Shown here: positions 1-9,715 of the stretch, piece by piece
How the letters are laid out: every line of letters starts with the position of its first letter
Numbering within the stretch: the first letter of the stretch is position 1
From: CAVSUZ01 sp963791885
Lineage (GTDB): Bacteria > Pseudomonadota > Alphaproteobacteria > Acetobacterales > Acetobacteraceae
Assembly: GCA_963791885.1 (NCBI GenBank)
Contig: CAWBUL010000006.1
Coordinates: 2,773,509-2,837,508, forward strand
Direction of reading: 5' to 3'
Length of the DNA stretch: 64,000 nucleotides
Notes under the pieces: generated by a model
What the model saw: only the letters and a program-made list of their open reading frames with translations
Database searches by the model: none
Told to the model about the DNA's origin: nothing
Translations under genes and position numbers: made by a program

Positions 1-126
1 CAGGTTCGCGCGGAACCCCGCCTCATCCAGCGACAGATCGGCTCGGAACGGCGTCAGCGCCGCCGCCCAGATCCCCCGAAGCGTCTCCCTTGCATAGGCC
101 TTGGCATCTTTGCGGGAATACTGAAT
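1..126 (-). CDS. Dihydrodipicolinate synthase / N-acetylneuraminate lyase family, N-terminal part (cut by window edge)
   Basis: The minus strand encodes about 42 residues resembling the N-terminus of DapA/NanA-type aldolases, with a QYSRKDAKAYARE lead followed by GIWAAALTPF and DLSLDEAGFRANL. The GxxxAxxTPFxxD pattern opens the first strand of the TIM barrel in this superfamily. The rest runs off the left edge. No ATG, GTG or TTG lies at the expected start. The codon where Met would be expected, at 126-124, reads ATT and is preceded by an AGGAG-type ribosome site, so it may be a rare ATT start, a mutated ATG or a sequence error. The frame stays open upstream to a TGA at 198-196. The enzyme's substrate cannot be told from this fragment. 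Confidence 0.55.
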   Translation of the reverse strand, partial: MQYSRKDAKAYARETLRGIWAAALTPFRADLSLDEAGFRANL

Positions 127-204
127 GGCTCCGGCTCCTGCTAGACCGCGATCGCCGGAGGTGGAATCACCGAAGGCGTGAATCGCCGTCTCAAATCAAA
201 ACGT

Positions 205-256
205 TAGACCCGTTTCATCCGGCCGCGAAGCGGACACTTAGGGCGAAACGGGTCTA
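205..256. repeat. 12-bp perfect inverted repeat upstream of greB
   Basis: TAGACCCGTTTC at 205-216 is repeated inverted as GAAACGGGTCTA at 245-256, with a 28-bp centre. It lies between the broken aldolase start and greB. It could be an insertion-sequence scar, an operator or a hairpin. No open reading frame fits inside it. Confidence 0.5.
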
Positions 257-306
257 GTCCGGCTATTGTTCACCCGGCACGGGCTGGCGCAAGAGGCGGT
301 TGACGC

Positions 307-831
<525 letters not shown>

Positions 832-956
832 TCGTCCGTTCCGCACGCACGATGAATGTCGAGAACAGGGTCGCTGGCCGCTTGCATACATGACCCAGAC
901 CGTGTGAAAACCCCATGCTGATTCCGGCGCGACGCGCGCTACGCTAGAATCCCGAC

Positions 957-2396
957 ATGCCGCACATCACCGGCCATGACCGATCCCAGCTTCTGCTGTT
1001 GCCCGAATCCCTGGACGACTATGTCGGCCCCGACAACCCGGTGCGCTTCATCGAGGCTTTTGTGGACGGGCTCGATCTTGCGGGCGCGGGCTTCGCGCGC
1101 GTCGAACCGAAGGAGACTGGCCGTCCAAGCTATCTCCCCGGCGATCTGCTCAAGCTCTATATCTACGGTTATCTGAACCGCATCCGCTCAAGCCGTCGGC
1201 TGGAAGCCGAGACCCACCGCAATGTCGAGGTGATCTGGCTGCTGCGCCATCTCAAGCCGGACTTTAAGACCGTCGCCGACTTCCGCCGCGACAACCGCAC
1301 GGCGTTCCGCCCAGTGTTCCGCCAGTTCGTGTTGCTGTGCAAGCAACTGGACCTGTTCGGCCGCGAGCTGCTGGCGGTGGATGGCACACGGATCAAGGCA
1401 GTCAACAACAAGGACCGCAATTTCACCCGTGCCTCGCTGACCGAGTTCATCAAGCTGGCGGATGAGAAGCTCGACGATTACCTTCAGCGCCTCGACCGGA
1501 GCGATGCTGCCGAGCGGGGGACAAGAGGCGCACGGGTCGAGAACCTGGCGGAGAAGATCGCTGCGGTTCGTCAGCGGCGCGAGCGCTGCAAGGCGATGCT
1601 GGCAGAGCTGGACCGGACTGGGGAGAACCAGATCTCGCTGACCGATCCCGACAGCCGTGCAATGGCAGCGCACACGCACGTTGCCGTTGGCTACAACGTG
1701 CAGATCGCGGTCGATATCAAGCATAAGCTGATCGTCGAGCAGCAGGTCACCAACCAGGTGGTCGATATGGGCCTGCTGACGGGGACCGCCGAACCGGCGA
1801 AGGAGATCCTCGGCGTCGAGACGATCGACGTCGTCGCCGACAAAGGTTATTTCAAGATCGAGGATATCGAGGCCTGCGAAAAGGCGGGCATGGTGCCCTA
1901 TGTGCCGCGACCGCAGCGCGGTCCTTCGGTCAGGGAAGGTCTGTTCCGCAAGGACGAGTTCACGTATGAGGCGGAGACGGACAGCATGATCTGTCCCGCC
2001 GGGCAACGCCTTCACCCCTATTCATCATCGATGCTTCGCGGGCTGAAGAAGATCAATTATGCCAACCGTGCTGCCTGCCCCGATTGTGTCTTGCGGCCGC
2101 GATGCACGGGCAATCGGTTTCGCTCGGTATCACGACTGGAGAATGAGGCGGTGTTGGACCGAATGGCGGCTCGGCTGGCGCAACGCCCAGACGTTCTTGA
2201 CCGGCGCCGCGAGTCGGTCGAGCACCCATTCGGCACGATCAAACAGTGGATGCATCAGGGTGCATTTCTGATGCGACGTCTGGAGAAGGTTCGAGCTGAG
2301 TTCAGCTTGACCGCGCTTGCCTACAACATCAGGCGGGTGCTCAATCTTGTCCCGTTCGATGCGTTGATGTTGGTGGTGAAGGTCGTGCCGGATTGA
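957..2396 (+). CDS. Transposase, IS1182-type DDE family
   Basis: A full-length 479-residue transposase. The N-terminus (DRSQLLLLPESLDDYVGPDNPVRFI) and the YLPGDLLKLYIYGYLNRIRSSRRLE block are typical of the IS1182/IS5-like group, and the RNase-H catalytic core follows: LLAVDGTRIKAV with the first Asp, VVADKGYF with the second, and HPFGTIKQWM near the C-terminus with the final acidic region. A zinc-like CPDCVLRPRC segment precedes the last catalytic block. The frame is uninterrupted, so the enzyme may be active. I could not identify convincing terminal inverted repeats in the flanks, so the element limits stay undefined. A short hairpin (GTCCC/GGGAC) follows the stop. Confidence 0.88.
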   Translation: MPHITGHDRSQLLLLPESLDDYVGPDNPVRFIEAFVDGLDLAGAGFARVEPKETGRPSYLPGDLLKLYIYGYLNRIRSSRRLEAETHRNVEVIWLLRHLKPDFKTVADFRRDNRTAFRPVFRQFVLLCKQLDLFGRELLAVDGTRIKAVNNKDRNFTRASLTEFIKLADEKLDDYLQRLDRSDAAERGTRGARVENLAEKIAAVRQRRERCKAMLAELDRTGENQISLTDPDSRAMAAHTHVAVGYNVQIAVDIKHKLIVEQQVTNQVVDMGLLTGTAEPAKEILGVETIDVVADKGYFKIEDIEACEKAGMVPYVPRPQRGPSVREGLFRKDEFTYEAETDSMICPAGQRLHPYSSSMLRGLKKINYANRAACPDCVLRPRCTGNRFRSVSRLENEAVLDRMAARLAQRPDVLDRRRESVEHPFGTIKQWMHQGAFLMRRLEKVRAEFSLTALAYNIRRVLNLVPFDALMLVVKVVPD

Positions 2397-2694
2397 GACG
2401 CTCGGGAGGTCCCTTGCGGGACAAAAGCAACGAACGGAGCCGCTCCCCGAGAGTCACAGCATGATTCCGGAGCAATCTGAAAGATCACACGATACCGCTC
2501 ATCCATCTCGATCGGCCAAATCGGGATCGTCTTCGCCACGCAGCGCGTTTCCACACGGTCTGGACCGGTTTGGTGGACAGCGGACCTTCCGCCATCCGGC
2601 GAACCAAGCCAGATCGCGACAGGCCGCGACCGACCTTTTCCGCGCTTACAAGTGTCGCGTAGCATTGGACCGCCATCGACCGGGGGGGAAAGCC

Positions 2695-3501
2695 GTGACC
2701 GCCACCGTAGACCTCGACGCCTATTTCCAACGCATTCATTGGGCGGGTGGCCGCGACCCGACGCTCTCGACATTGGCTGGGCTGATCGAGGCTCATACCG
2801 CACATATCCCGTTCGAGAACCTGGACGTACTCCTCGGCCGAGCGGTGCGTCTCGACCTTGACGGTCTTCAGGAGAAGATCGTCGGTGCCGGCCGCGGCGG
2901 TTATTGTTTCGAGCACGCCTCCCTGTTCGCCGGCGTGCTTGAAGCGCTCGGTTTTCAGGTGGCCCGACATGCCGCACGGGTCGTTCTGTTTGGGCCTTTG
3001 ACTGAAGCGAAGCGAGACCACATGTTCATGACCGTGGTGGTTGGCGGCGCGACCTATGTTGTCGATCCTGGCTTTGGTCCGTTCGCCCCCCGCTTTCCCG
3101 TGCCGCTGGTGGAGTCATCGGCAGGTCAGGCAACGCACTGGATGCAGCGCGACGGCAACTTCTGGGTCCTTCACGTCACGCGTGAGGACAGGCAGCCAGT
3201 CGCCGGCTGGGCGTCCACACTGGAGGTGGAGAACCCTTTGGACTTCGAAGTGTCAAACCACTACATCGCCACTCACCCGAAATCCCCCTTTGTGAACTGG
3301 ATATTCCTGAGCGCGATTACGCCCAGGGGACGGATCAATGTCATGAACCGGAAAGTCACGCTGCTTCGCGAGGCTGATGAGCCAACCGCTACGGAACTGC
3401 CGGACCGCGCGGCTCTGCGTGGACTGCTGGCGGAGCATTTCGGCTTTGATCTGCCCGAAGTTGAGCGTCTGGCGGTCCCGGCAATTCCCGAGTGGACCTG
3501 A
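2695..3501 (+). CDS. nat: Arylamine N-acetyltransferase
   Basis: A 268-residue protein of the NAT family, which transfers acetyl groups from acetyl-CoA to arylamines or hydrazines through a Cys-His-Asp triad. The Cys lies in RGGYCFEHA (about residue 70), the His in DHMFM (about 107) and the Asp in VVDPGFG (about 122). PFENLDVLLGR near residue 43 is another family signature. The frame stays open upstream to 2461, but those 78 residues do not look like NAT and may run into the flank of the transposase element. I chose the GTG at 2695 because the family N-terminus (DLDAYFQRIHW) begins just after it. The expected length supports this. Confidence 0.88.
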   Translation: MTATVDLDAYFQRIHWAGGRDPTLSTLAGLIEAHTAHIPFENLDVLLGRAVRLDLDGLQEKIVGAGRGGYCFEHASLFAGVLEALGFQVARHAARVVLFGPLTEAKRDHMFMTVVVGGATYVVDPGFGPFAPRFPVPLVESSAGQATHWMQRDGNFWVLHVTREDRQPVAGWASTLEVENPLDFEVSNHYIATHPKSPFVNWIFLSAITPRGRINVMNRKVTLLREADEPTATELPDRAALRGLLAEHFGFDLPEVERLAVPAIPEWT

Positions 3502-3560
3502 ACGTTGAATGCGTGGGCCGGCTCACATGGCCACGGGAACAGCCGGGCTTAAGCGTAATA

Positions 3561-4725
3561 CCAACCCGCGAAACCTCTGACTCACTTCGGGTTCCCACTG
3601 CCCGCGAGATGTGATTCAATTCCCGCGGCGATTCGCGGGAGGCGCGCATGGGCAGAGCGGTAGCGGTCAGCCGGACCGCTCACAGTGCACGGGAGCTTCG
3701 GGCAACGGCGAGCAAATGCTCCGACGCTGACCAGGTCCGCCGGTTACTGGCGATTGCTCTGGTGCTGGACGGCGCCAGCCGTTGCGAGGCCGCCCGGCAG
3801 AGCGGCATGGACCGCCAGACGTTGCGTGACTGGGTTCACCGCTACAATGCCGAGGGGATTGGCGGCCTTCAATCACGCATCAGCCCCGGCCGCCCGCCGA
3901 AGCTGACGACCGAGCAGAAAGCGGAATTCAGGGCGCTGGTGATCGCGGGGCCCGATCCGGCACTGCACGGTGTGGTGCGCTGGCGCTGCGTGGACCTGCA
4001 GGAGGAAGCGGCGCGGCGTTACAACGCCCGGGTTCACGTCAGCACGATGGGCAAGTGGCTGCACACGCTCGGGCTGACCCGACTGCAACCGCGCCCCTAT
4101 CATCCCAGGAAGGATGTCAAAGCCGAGGCGGCGTTTAAAAAACTTCGCCAGCCTGGTAGCAGCAGCGCTACCCGAAAGCGCATCCGCAGCGGACCTCGAA
4201 ATCTGGTTTCAGGACGAAGCCAGGGTCGGGCAGAAAGGCGGACATACTTACATTTGGGCGCCGGTCGGCTCGCGCCCTCTGATGGTGCGCGACAACCGTC
4301 ATAACTCGGCCTATCTGTTCGGCGCGATCTGCCCAGCCCGAGGCATCGGTGCCGCCATCATCATGCCGGGCGTCAACACCGAGGCGATGAACCAACACCT
4401 GAGCGAAATCAGCACTCAGGTGGCGCCTGGTGCGCACGCTATTTTGGTCTGTGACAGCGCCGGCTGGCATCAGCCCGGCGGCCGCTTGTGCGTGCCTGAC
4501 AACATCACTCTCTTGCCGCTGCCGCCATACTCGCCGGAACTCAATCCAATGGAGACGGTTTGGGAGTATCTGCGGCAAAACAAACTCACCGCTTTGGTCT
4601 GGGAAAGCTACGAGGCCATCGTCGAGGCGTGCCGACGGGCGTGGCTCTTTCTGACCGATCATCCCCAGCGCATCCGATCGCTCGGAGCAAGGCAATGGGC
4701 ATCGGTCAATGTTTAAGCGGGTTGG
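3561..4725 (+). mobile_element. Complete IS630-family insertion sequence with TA target duplication
   Basis: The ends CCAACCCGC (3561-3569) and GCGGGTTGG (4717-4725) are perfect inverted repeats, and each is flanked by TA (3559-3560 and 4726-4727). TA duplication is the hallmark of IS630/Tc1-mariner insertion. The element is 1165 bp and holds one transposase split over two frames. Confidence 0.88.
3648..4716 (+). CDS. IS630-family transposase in two overlapping frames
   Basis: The first frame (3648-4304) gives the N-terminal helix-turn-helix region: SRTAHSARELRATA, the IALVLDGASR helix and HGVVRWRC. The second frame (4114-4716) gives the catalytic DDE core: EIWFQDEARVGQKG (first Asp), LVCDSAGWH (second Asp) and PPYSPELNPMETVWEYLR (final Glu). 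The join falls in TTTAAAAAAC, a run of six A at 4137-4142, where a +1 (or -2) shift connects the two frames. Several IS630-group elements make their full transposase by programmed frameshifting on A runs, so this may be functional rather than broken. The terminal repeats and target duplication are intact, which fits recent activity. Confidence 0.85.
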
Positions 4726-4954
4726 TATAAGTCTTGCTTTGGGGAAGATTGACGATCGGTGTGCGTGCGGGACTGCCCTGTGGCGTGTTTCGCGCCCATC
4801 CCCAGGGTTGGAGGGCCTTGGTGACGTACCGTTGCAATAACACAACGTACTGTCTGGCCCTTCCTGGGACGGGCAACGTCGGTGTGGAAATCCGATGCGC
4901 GACAGCCGAAACAGTCCGGCGGCCTTGCGCTGTGTTCCGACAGTCGTTGGTGGG

Positions 4955-5608
4955 TCAAACCTGAGCCAGCAATACCTCGGCCAAAGCCTCGGGCTTCAGC
5001 CGTGCCACATTGTGCCCGCAATCGAAAGCAAAGGTCGACCACTCGGGCTCGCCATTTAAGCGATGGTAAAGGTCAAGGAACGGGCTTCCTTCCCATCCTA
5101 ACGCGCCGATGAAAGTCTTGCGCGGGACTTCATGCCAACGTCCGCGGAGATTGATTGATTGGAGAAACGTCCCGATGGGATGCGGTCGGCATCGCGGGTC
5201 AAGATTCGGAGGCGGCGCGCAAGTTAGTCCGTCAGCCTTCGCGCCCGCGACGAAGAGATCTCGAAACCGAGGCGTCGTCAGCGACCAGACAGAGTCACCA
5301 GAATCAGGCACATAGGCGTCTACATAAACCAATGCCCGGATTTGCAATGGCGCAGCATCAGCTGCGCCACTCACGATCATCCCGCCATAGGAATGTCCAA
5401 CAACCACCAGGTCGTCGTGATGCGACGTCACAACATCAACGACCTCGCCTATGTGAGTTTCAAGATTGGCCGTTGGGGCGGGAGCATAACCGAGCCCCGA
5501 GAGAGTGATTGGTAGGGCTTCGTGCCCGTGCCGAATAAGTATATCTGCTACCTGTTGATAGACCCAGCAGCCCTGCCAGCCTCCTGGTATCAGGATAAAG
5601 GTGGCCAT
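4955..5608 (-). CDS. Alpha/beta hydrolase, salicylate-esterase-like
   Basis: A 217-residue single-domain alpha/beta hydrolase. The N-terminal MATFILIPGGWQGCW contains the oxyanion-hole strand, the nucleophile elbow is GHSYGG (about residue 77), and the C-terminal DCGHNV supplies the catalytic His. This short architecture, with PGGW and GHSYGG, matches plant-methylesterase-like or EstC-like bacterial esterases; the substrate cannot be read from the sequence. The ATG at 5608 was chosen because AGGGAT lies about eight bases upstream and the protein begins directly on the first beta strand. The frame stays open to 5770 without resembling the family. It sits alone between an IS630 element and a decayed redox cluster. 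Confidence 0.85.
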   Translation of the reverse strand: MATFILIPGGWQGCWVYQQVADILIRHGHEALPITLSGLGYAPAPTANLETHIGEVVDVVTSHHDDLVVVGHSYGGMIVSGAADAAPLQIRALVYVDAYVPDSGDSVWSLTTPRFRDLFVAGAKADGLTCAPPPNLDPRCRPHPIGTFLQSINLRGRWHEVPRKTFIGALGWEGSPFLDLYHRLNGEPEWSTFAFDCGHNVARLKPEALAEVLLAQV

Positions 5609-5936
5609 ATTTTTCATCCCTGACGTCGCGTTTACGGAGCTTCGACACCTTTTGGCCGAAATCAAGATCACTGTGCCGGCTGACTCTGCTGAATCGAATT
5701 CATGTGACCAATACTGAGTGTTCGTAAAGGGTCGGAAGCCGAACTGAAGCGCCAACCTTTCGTCCAGCATAAATCTGACGCTTGGTACCTACCGAGTTAT
5801 ATAAATCCTCCCGGAGATTCAGAGGGTCAGGCGGGAGTGGAGGCGCTTCGCGTTGCTTTGAACTGTTGAGCGCTTCCCGCGGCGCGTCCGACGCAGAAGC
5901 GGGCAGTCTCCGTCTCATGCCTGATCCGTCCCGAAC
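5609..5936. other. Intergenic stretch without recognised gene
   Basis: About 330 bases separate the hydrolase from the NmrA-like pseudogene, both on the minus strand. Short frames here do not resemble known families. No terminator or repeat stands out. It presumably contains the hydrolase promoter. Confidence 0.5.
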
Positions 5937-6808
5937 TTACGCCTTGGCGGCGTTCTGTGCAGCCTCGAATACATCGCGTGCGGACGTCGTACCCGCTACG
6001 TGCTCCGTATCCTCAACTCCGAGGTCCATCCATCCTGCATTCACGGCCTCAAACATTTCTTCGGCAGGTCCGGTGTGGCCCTTCGGGATGCCGAATTGCT
6101 CGAACGCTTCCGCCCACCCTGCACGCGGGACTGCAAAGGCTTTCACGCCGAAATTCAGGACTTCACCCAATTGCTCCGCAACTTCATCCGCCGCGACCAT
6201 CGAACCAAGCTCGACGACGCGCTGCCCTGACCACGCTGGCCCGGTCAAAAGGGTTGCGACCTCCGTGCCGATGTCGTTCGTCGCGACCATGGTCGATTTC
6301 CGATTTGTCGGATTGTAGTAGACCGGTAGCGTTCCGCCCTGGGCGACCTGCAAGCCGTAGAGGAAGTTTTCGAAGAATCCGCCTGCGCGCACAAATGCGA
6401 TTGGCGATATCAGGTCGCGAAAACCTTGCTCCAGAAGCGACAACGCCGTGATCATCCCGAGCCGCTGGTCCGGTTCGCACCCATCGACGAAAGCGCTACC
6501 ACCCGCGGCGGCGCTGCCTTGGTGAGCGCCTCGACATAGTTGGCGATCACGCCCTTTGCTTCTTCGTAATCGGGCGAGGGCGCCCAGACAGCCGGCAACA
6601 TGACAAACGCGCCTTCGACGCCCTTGAGCGCCCGCTCGATGGCGGCCGCATCGTTCCAGTCGCCGTCGACCAGTTCGACGCCCTGGTTCGCCCAGTTAGC
6701 CGCCTTCTCGCGATTGCGGACCAGCGCGCGTACTTCCTTGCCGTGCGCCAACAGATGTTCTGCCGTCGCGCCGCCCACTTTTCCCGTGATTCCCATTACT
6801 AAAAACAT
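5937..6808 (-). pseudogene. NmrA/SDR-a-family NAD(P)-binding protein, frameshifted
   Basis: Two adjacent frames together make one NmrA-like atypical short-chain dehydrogenase of about 290 residues. The 5' part (6808-6452) has the Rossmann start FLVMGITGKVGGATAEHLL and the SSMGANRTSG segment. The 3' part (6455-5937) continues with the MITALSLLEQGF helix, RAGGFFENFL and a C-terminal GIPKGHTG. A one-base deletion near 6463 separates them: family members read SGLGxIT, whereas here SGSG is followed by a stop. The stop and the next ATG overlap as ATGA, so separate translation of the two halves is conceivable. NmrA-like proteins sense or use NAD(P)(H), often as quinone reductases. The DoxX-like gene beside it and the divergent LysR-type gene suggest a small redox-stress cluster. 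Confidence 0.75.
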
Positions 6809-6853
6809 GTGTTTTCTCCTGATCTTGAGGGACAGAGCACTGCCCCTGTTGGT

Positions 6854-7303
6854 TCAACGGATGAGCGGCAGAATGGCCCGGATACGGGGATCGCGCGCGT
6901 AGAGGCCGCCCCATGTCATCGCGCCCAGAAGCAGCGAAATAATTTCCGGTGGCGACCCCAACTCACCAATGCGGACATGGGCGCAGATGGCACCTCCCAA
7001 AAAGCCCGTCACCAGGATCGCGCCGAGGACGGCGGTGGCCGGAATGGCGTAAAGGATGGCGCAGGCGAGTATGATCGGACCCACGACAAGGGTCAGGTCC
7101 ATCGCGAACCCGGTCTCCTGCAACATGCTCGCAATCTGTGCCGGCGCGAAAAGCTGAATAGTCCCATCTGCCACCAGAGCGATAACGACAAACGCGCTCA
7201 TTATCCGGCCGGCCCACGGGCTGCGATGCAAGGTCATCGCTTCAGGCACGTGATGTAGGTTCATAGTTTCGGACACTTGTTGTTCTCCGATGGGTTCATC
7301 CAA
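6854..7303 (-). CDS. DoxX-like small integral membrane protein
   Basis: A 149-residue protein with four hydrophobic segments (about residues 33-52, 66-88, 91-110 and 120-140). The spacing and the GGAICAHVRIGE segment before the last helix fit the DoxX/DoxD-like superfamily of small membrane proteins found beside oxidoreductases. The start is uncertain: 7303 gives the longest form, and a second Met at 7264 precedes NLHHVPEA. It lies about 45 bases upstream of the NmrA-like gene on the same strand, probably in one operon, and diverges from the LysR-type gene, which is its likely regulator. Confidence 0.68.
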   Translation of the reverse strand: MDEPIGEQQVSETMNLHHVPEAMTLHRSPWAGRIMSAFVVIALVADGTIQLFAPAQIASMLQETGFAMDLTLVVGPIILACAILYAIPATAVLGAILVTGFLGGAICAHVRIGELGSPPEIISLLLGAMTWGGLYARDPRIRAILPLIR

Positions 7304-7394
7304 TTTCGAGGCTTACTGTGTCTCGTGGATATGATAAACACCGGTAAAATGAACACACTGTTCCTTCTGCGGTGAACAATGCCGAGGCACGAAA

Positions 7395-8301
7395 ATGCAA
7401 AATCTCGAACCCATCCTCATATTCATAACGGTAGCGGAAATGGGGAGCTTCACCCACGCGGCCGATAGCCTGGGCATCCAAAAGGGGAGGGCCTCAACGG
7501 CGGTCCGGAAGCTGGAAGAAGATGTCGGTGTCAGGCTCCTGCACCGGACGACGCGCAGCGTGCAGTTGACGGAGGACGGACGCGCATTTCATGCCCGTGC
7601 CCGCGATCTGCTTGCTGAAGTCGATGACCTGCACTCGATGTTCGCAGGCGATCGCGTGGCACTTCGCGGGCGTTTACGGGTCGATCTTCCGACCGAGGTG
7701 GCGCGCACAACGATCGTGCCGGCCTTGCCGGATTTCATGGCAATTCACCCCGAGTTGGAGCTGGAGGTGTCGAGTACAGGATCGGCAAGTCGATCTGGTT
7801 CAAGAGGGGTTTGACTGCGTATTGCGACTTGGTCCCATCAGGGACGAGACGCTGATTGCCCGCCCGCTGGGCCTGTTGCGCATGATCAACGCTGCCAGTC
7901 CCGCCTATCTGGCGCGCTATGGCGTCCCTCGATCGATAGAAGATCTCCAGCGTCAGGAACATCGGACAATTCATTTTTCGACGATGCTGGGCGCAAGACC
8001 TATTGGATGGGAATATCCGGACGGCGACAACTTCGCGACGCTTCAGTTGCCAGGTGTGCTACACGTCAACAGCGCGCAGACCTACGAAGCGGCTGCCCTC
8101 GCCGGCCTTGGCCTGATTCAGGCGCCACTCCTGGGAATTGGCCGATACTTAAAGAGTGGAGCGCTTGTGGAGATCATACCCGATTCTCGTCGCCGGGCGC
8201 TCGCCGTGTCCCTCGTCGTAGCACATCGGAGCAATCTGTCGCGCCGAGTCCGCGCATTCATGAAATGGATCGAAGATGTGCTGACGCCGTATCTGGAATA
8301 G
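7395..8301 (+). pseudogene. LysR-family transcriptional regulator, frameshifted
   Basis: Two frames make one LysR-type regulator of about 300 residues. The first (7395-7814) has the winged helix-turn-helix: FITVAEMGSFTHAADSLGIQK and the LEEDVGVRLLHRTTRSVQLTEDG block. The second (in register from about 7780 to 8301) has the effector-binding domain, with VDLVQEGFDCVLRLGPI, TIHFS and a C-terminal FMKWIEDVLTPYLE. One extra G at 7779-7780 breaks the frame: relatives read STDRQVDL, which is restored by removing one base. It is divergent from the DoxX/NmrA pair across a 91-bp AT-richer spacer, the usual place for a LysR-type operator. Removal of one base would give a normal protein, so a sequencing error is possible. 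Confidence 0.8.
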
Positions 8302-8651
8302 CGAGACGAACATCTCCGTCTGGTCCTCGAAATCAACATTCTGAAGTTATGTCTGCCGGTTGGCGGCCTGGCGGTCCAACAGAACGCGACACTGAAACCG
8401 GCGACCTTTGAAGTCCGACATGAGATATCCTCAAACTTTCCTTCCTTCTGTCTCCCCAACGCCGTGCCAATGCAAAAGAACCATTCCGTATCAGGTTCGG
8501 AGATATCCGGCTGCTCGCAACCTTATCCGGGGCCGCCCGTCGATCTCCGTAAGACAGCAAACGGGCAATCGGAACGAATGGCCGCTTTCGGGACGGCTTA
8601 CTTTGCCCGGGAACGGCGAGGATGGGCGCAAACCGGCCGCCGATCTGGCTA
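8302..8651. other. Intergenic region, probable mobile-DNA debris
   Basis: There is no supported gene between the LysR-type pseudogene and the palindromes. Short frames over 8408-8710 have no recognisable domain and unnatural composition. The stretch leads directly into two palindromic elements, so it is probably residue from insertions. Confidence 0.4.
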
Positions 8652-8703
8652 GTGGTCCGATCCCGACGCTTAAGTCCCTCAAGCGTCGGGTGAATCGGCC
8701 CAC
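8652..8703. repeat. Imperfect palindrome 1 (long hairpin)
   Basis: The left arm 8652-8672 (beginning GTGGTCCGAT) pairs imperfectly with the right arm 8679-8703 (ending GAATCGGCCCAC) around GACGCTTAA/TCAAGCGTC. The left arm is immediately preceded by CTA, giving a CTAGTGG start shared with the next palindrome. Confidence 0.6.
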
Positions 8704-8713
8704 CAAATAAAGC

Positions 8714-8761
8714 CTAGTGGATGGAATCTGACGGCTCTTTCCGTCAAATTCCATCCACTAG
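8714..8761. repeat. Near-perfect 21-bp-arm palindrome 2
   Basis: Arms 8714-8734 and 8741-8761 pair at 20 of 21 positions, starting CTAGTGGATGGAAT and ending ATTCCATCCACTAG, with a six-base loop. It could be a bidirectional terminator, but the shared CTAGTGG ends suggest a small palindromic mobile element or an insertion-sequence scar. It sits upstream of the VIT gene. Confidence 0.7.
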
Positions 8762-8887
8762 CACCCAATGACCGCTTCCCACCCGTTGCGGACATTCACC
8801 ACCCGGTCGATCATCAGTCTCGGCCGGATGGCGACCACGGACACCGGGGCGGTGGCCGTGCGAATGATTTTTCCTGGTTGGTTGGCC

Positions 8888-9640
8888 ATGAACAACGATC
8901 ACACCACGTCGCGCGAACGGCTCGAACACAGTCACACAAGGGAAGGTATTCGGGCGCGTCTCGCTCAGGACACAGGCAGCAACTATGTCCGGGACTGGAT
9001 TTACGGTGGGATTGACGGAACAATCACCACCTTCGCGATCATCGCCGGGGTCGTAGGTGCCGATCTGCCGGGCACGGTCGTGCTGGTGCTCGGTCTCGCC
9101 AACCTCGTCGCAGACGGCTTCGCGATGGGTGCTGGCAACTACAGCGCCACCAAGGCCGACGTGGACGACTACAGCCGCCTGATCGCCATCGAGCGAAAAC
9201 ACATCCTCCTGGAGCCTGGCGGCGAGCGTGAGGAGGTCCGGCAGATCTTCGAACTCAAGGGGTTCTCCGGCGACGAGCTGGAGCGGATCATCGACGTCAT
9301 TACGTCCGATGAAAACCTTTGGGCAAACACTATGGCGGTTGAAGAGTATGGTCTGTCGCCGGCGGCGAAGTCGCCCCTCCAGGCCGCGCTGAACACCTCC
9401 GCTGCGTTTGTTCTGTGTGGACTGGTGCCGCTTATCAGCTATCTCATTGCATATAGCCTTGGCTGGTGCGTGGTCGCTACCGGCCTTGTCTTCTTCGCAA
9501 TCGGGGCGGCAAAGAGCCGATGGTCGCTGGCAGGTTGGGTGAAGTCAGGGCTGGAGACGTTATTGATCGGGATGGGCGCGGCCGGTCTCTCGTTCCTCAT
9601 CGGCTTCGGACTCAGGGCTTTCGTTAAGGTCCCAATCTGA
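8888..9640 (+). CDS. VIT1/CCC1-family membrane transporter
   Basis: A 250-residue protein of the VIT1/CCC1 family, known in eukaryotes for loading iron and manganese into vacuoles; bacterial members are thought to handle the same metals. The first transmembrane region holds RDWIYGGIDGTITTFAIIAGV, and the second holds LANLVADGFAMGAGNY; these carry the conserved Asp, Gly and Met residues of the metal path. A cytosolic segment rich in Glu (about residues 95-155, with EREEVRQIFELKGFSGDELE) follows, and three more helices make up the C-terminus. The ATG at 8888 was preferred because the upstream in-frame extension to 8768 overlaps the palindrome flank and is not like the family. There is no clear ribosome site. 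Confidence 0.88.
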   Translation: MNNDHTTSRERLEHSHTREGIRARLAQDTGSNYVRDWIYGGIDGTITTFAIIAGVVGADLPGTVVLVLGLANLVADGFAMGAGNYSATKADVDDYSRLIAIERKHILLEPGGEREEVRQIFELKGFSGDELERIIDVITSDENLWANTMAVEEYGLSPAAKSPLQAALNTSAAFVLCGLVPLISYLIAYSLGWCVVATGLVFFAIGAAKSRWSLAGWVKSGLETLLIGMGAAGLSFLIGFGLRAFVKVPI

Positions 9641-9715
9641 CGCAATTCAGATAGCGGAGCCGCGGGCCGACTGAATTGCCCGAGGTCAGCTTCCCACCCG
9701 AAGCAGACCTCTACC

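Noticed and set aside
898..2500. Defined ends for the IS1182-type element
   Set aside because: A weak CGTGTGA match in both flanks could be chance; no duplication or longer inverted repeat was found, so no limits are given.
8408..8710. A 100-residue frame upstream of the palindromes
   Set aside because: No recognisable domain and its end runs into a palindrome; probably debris.
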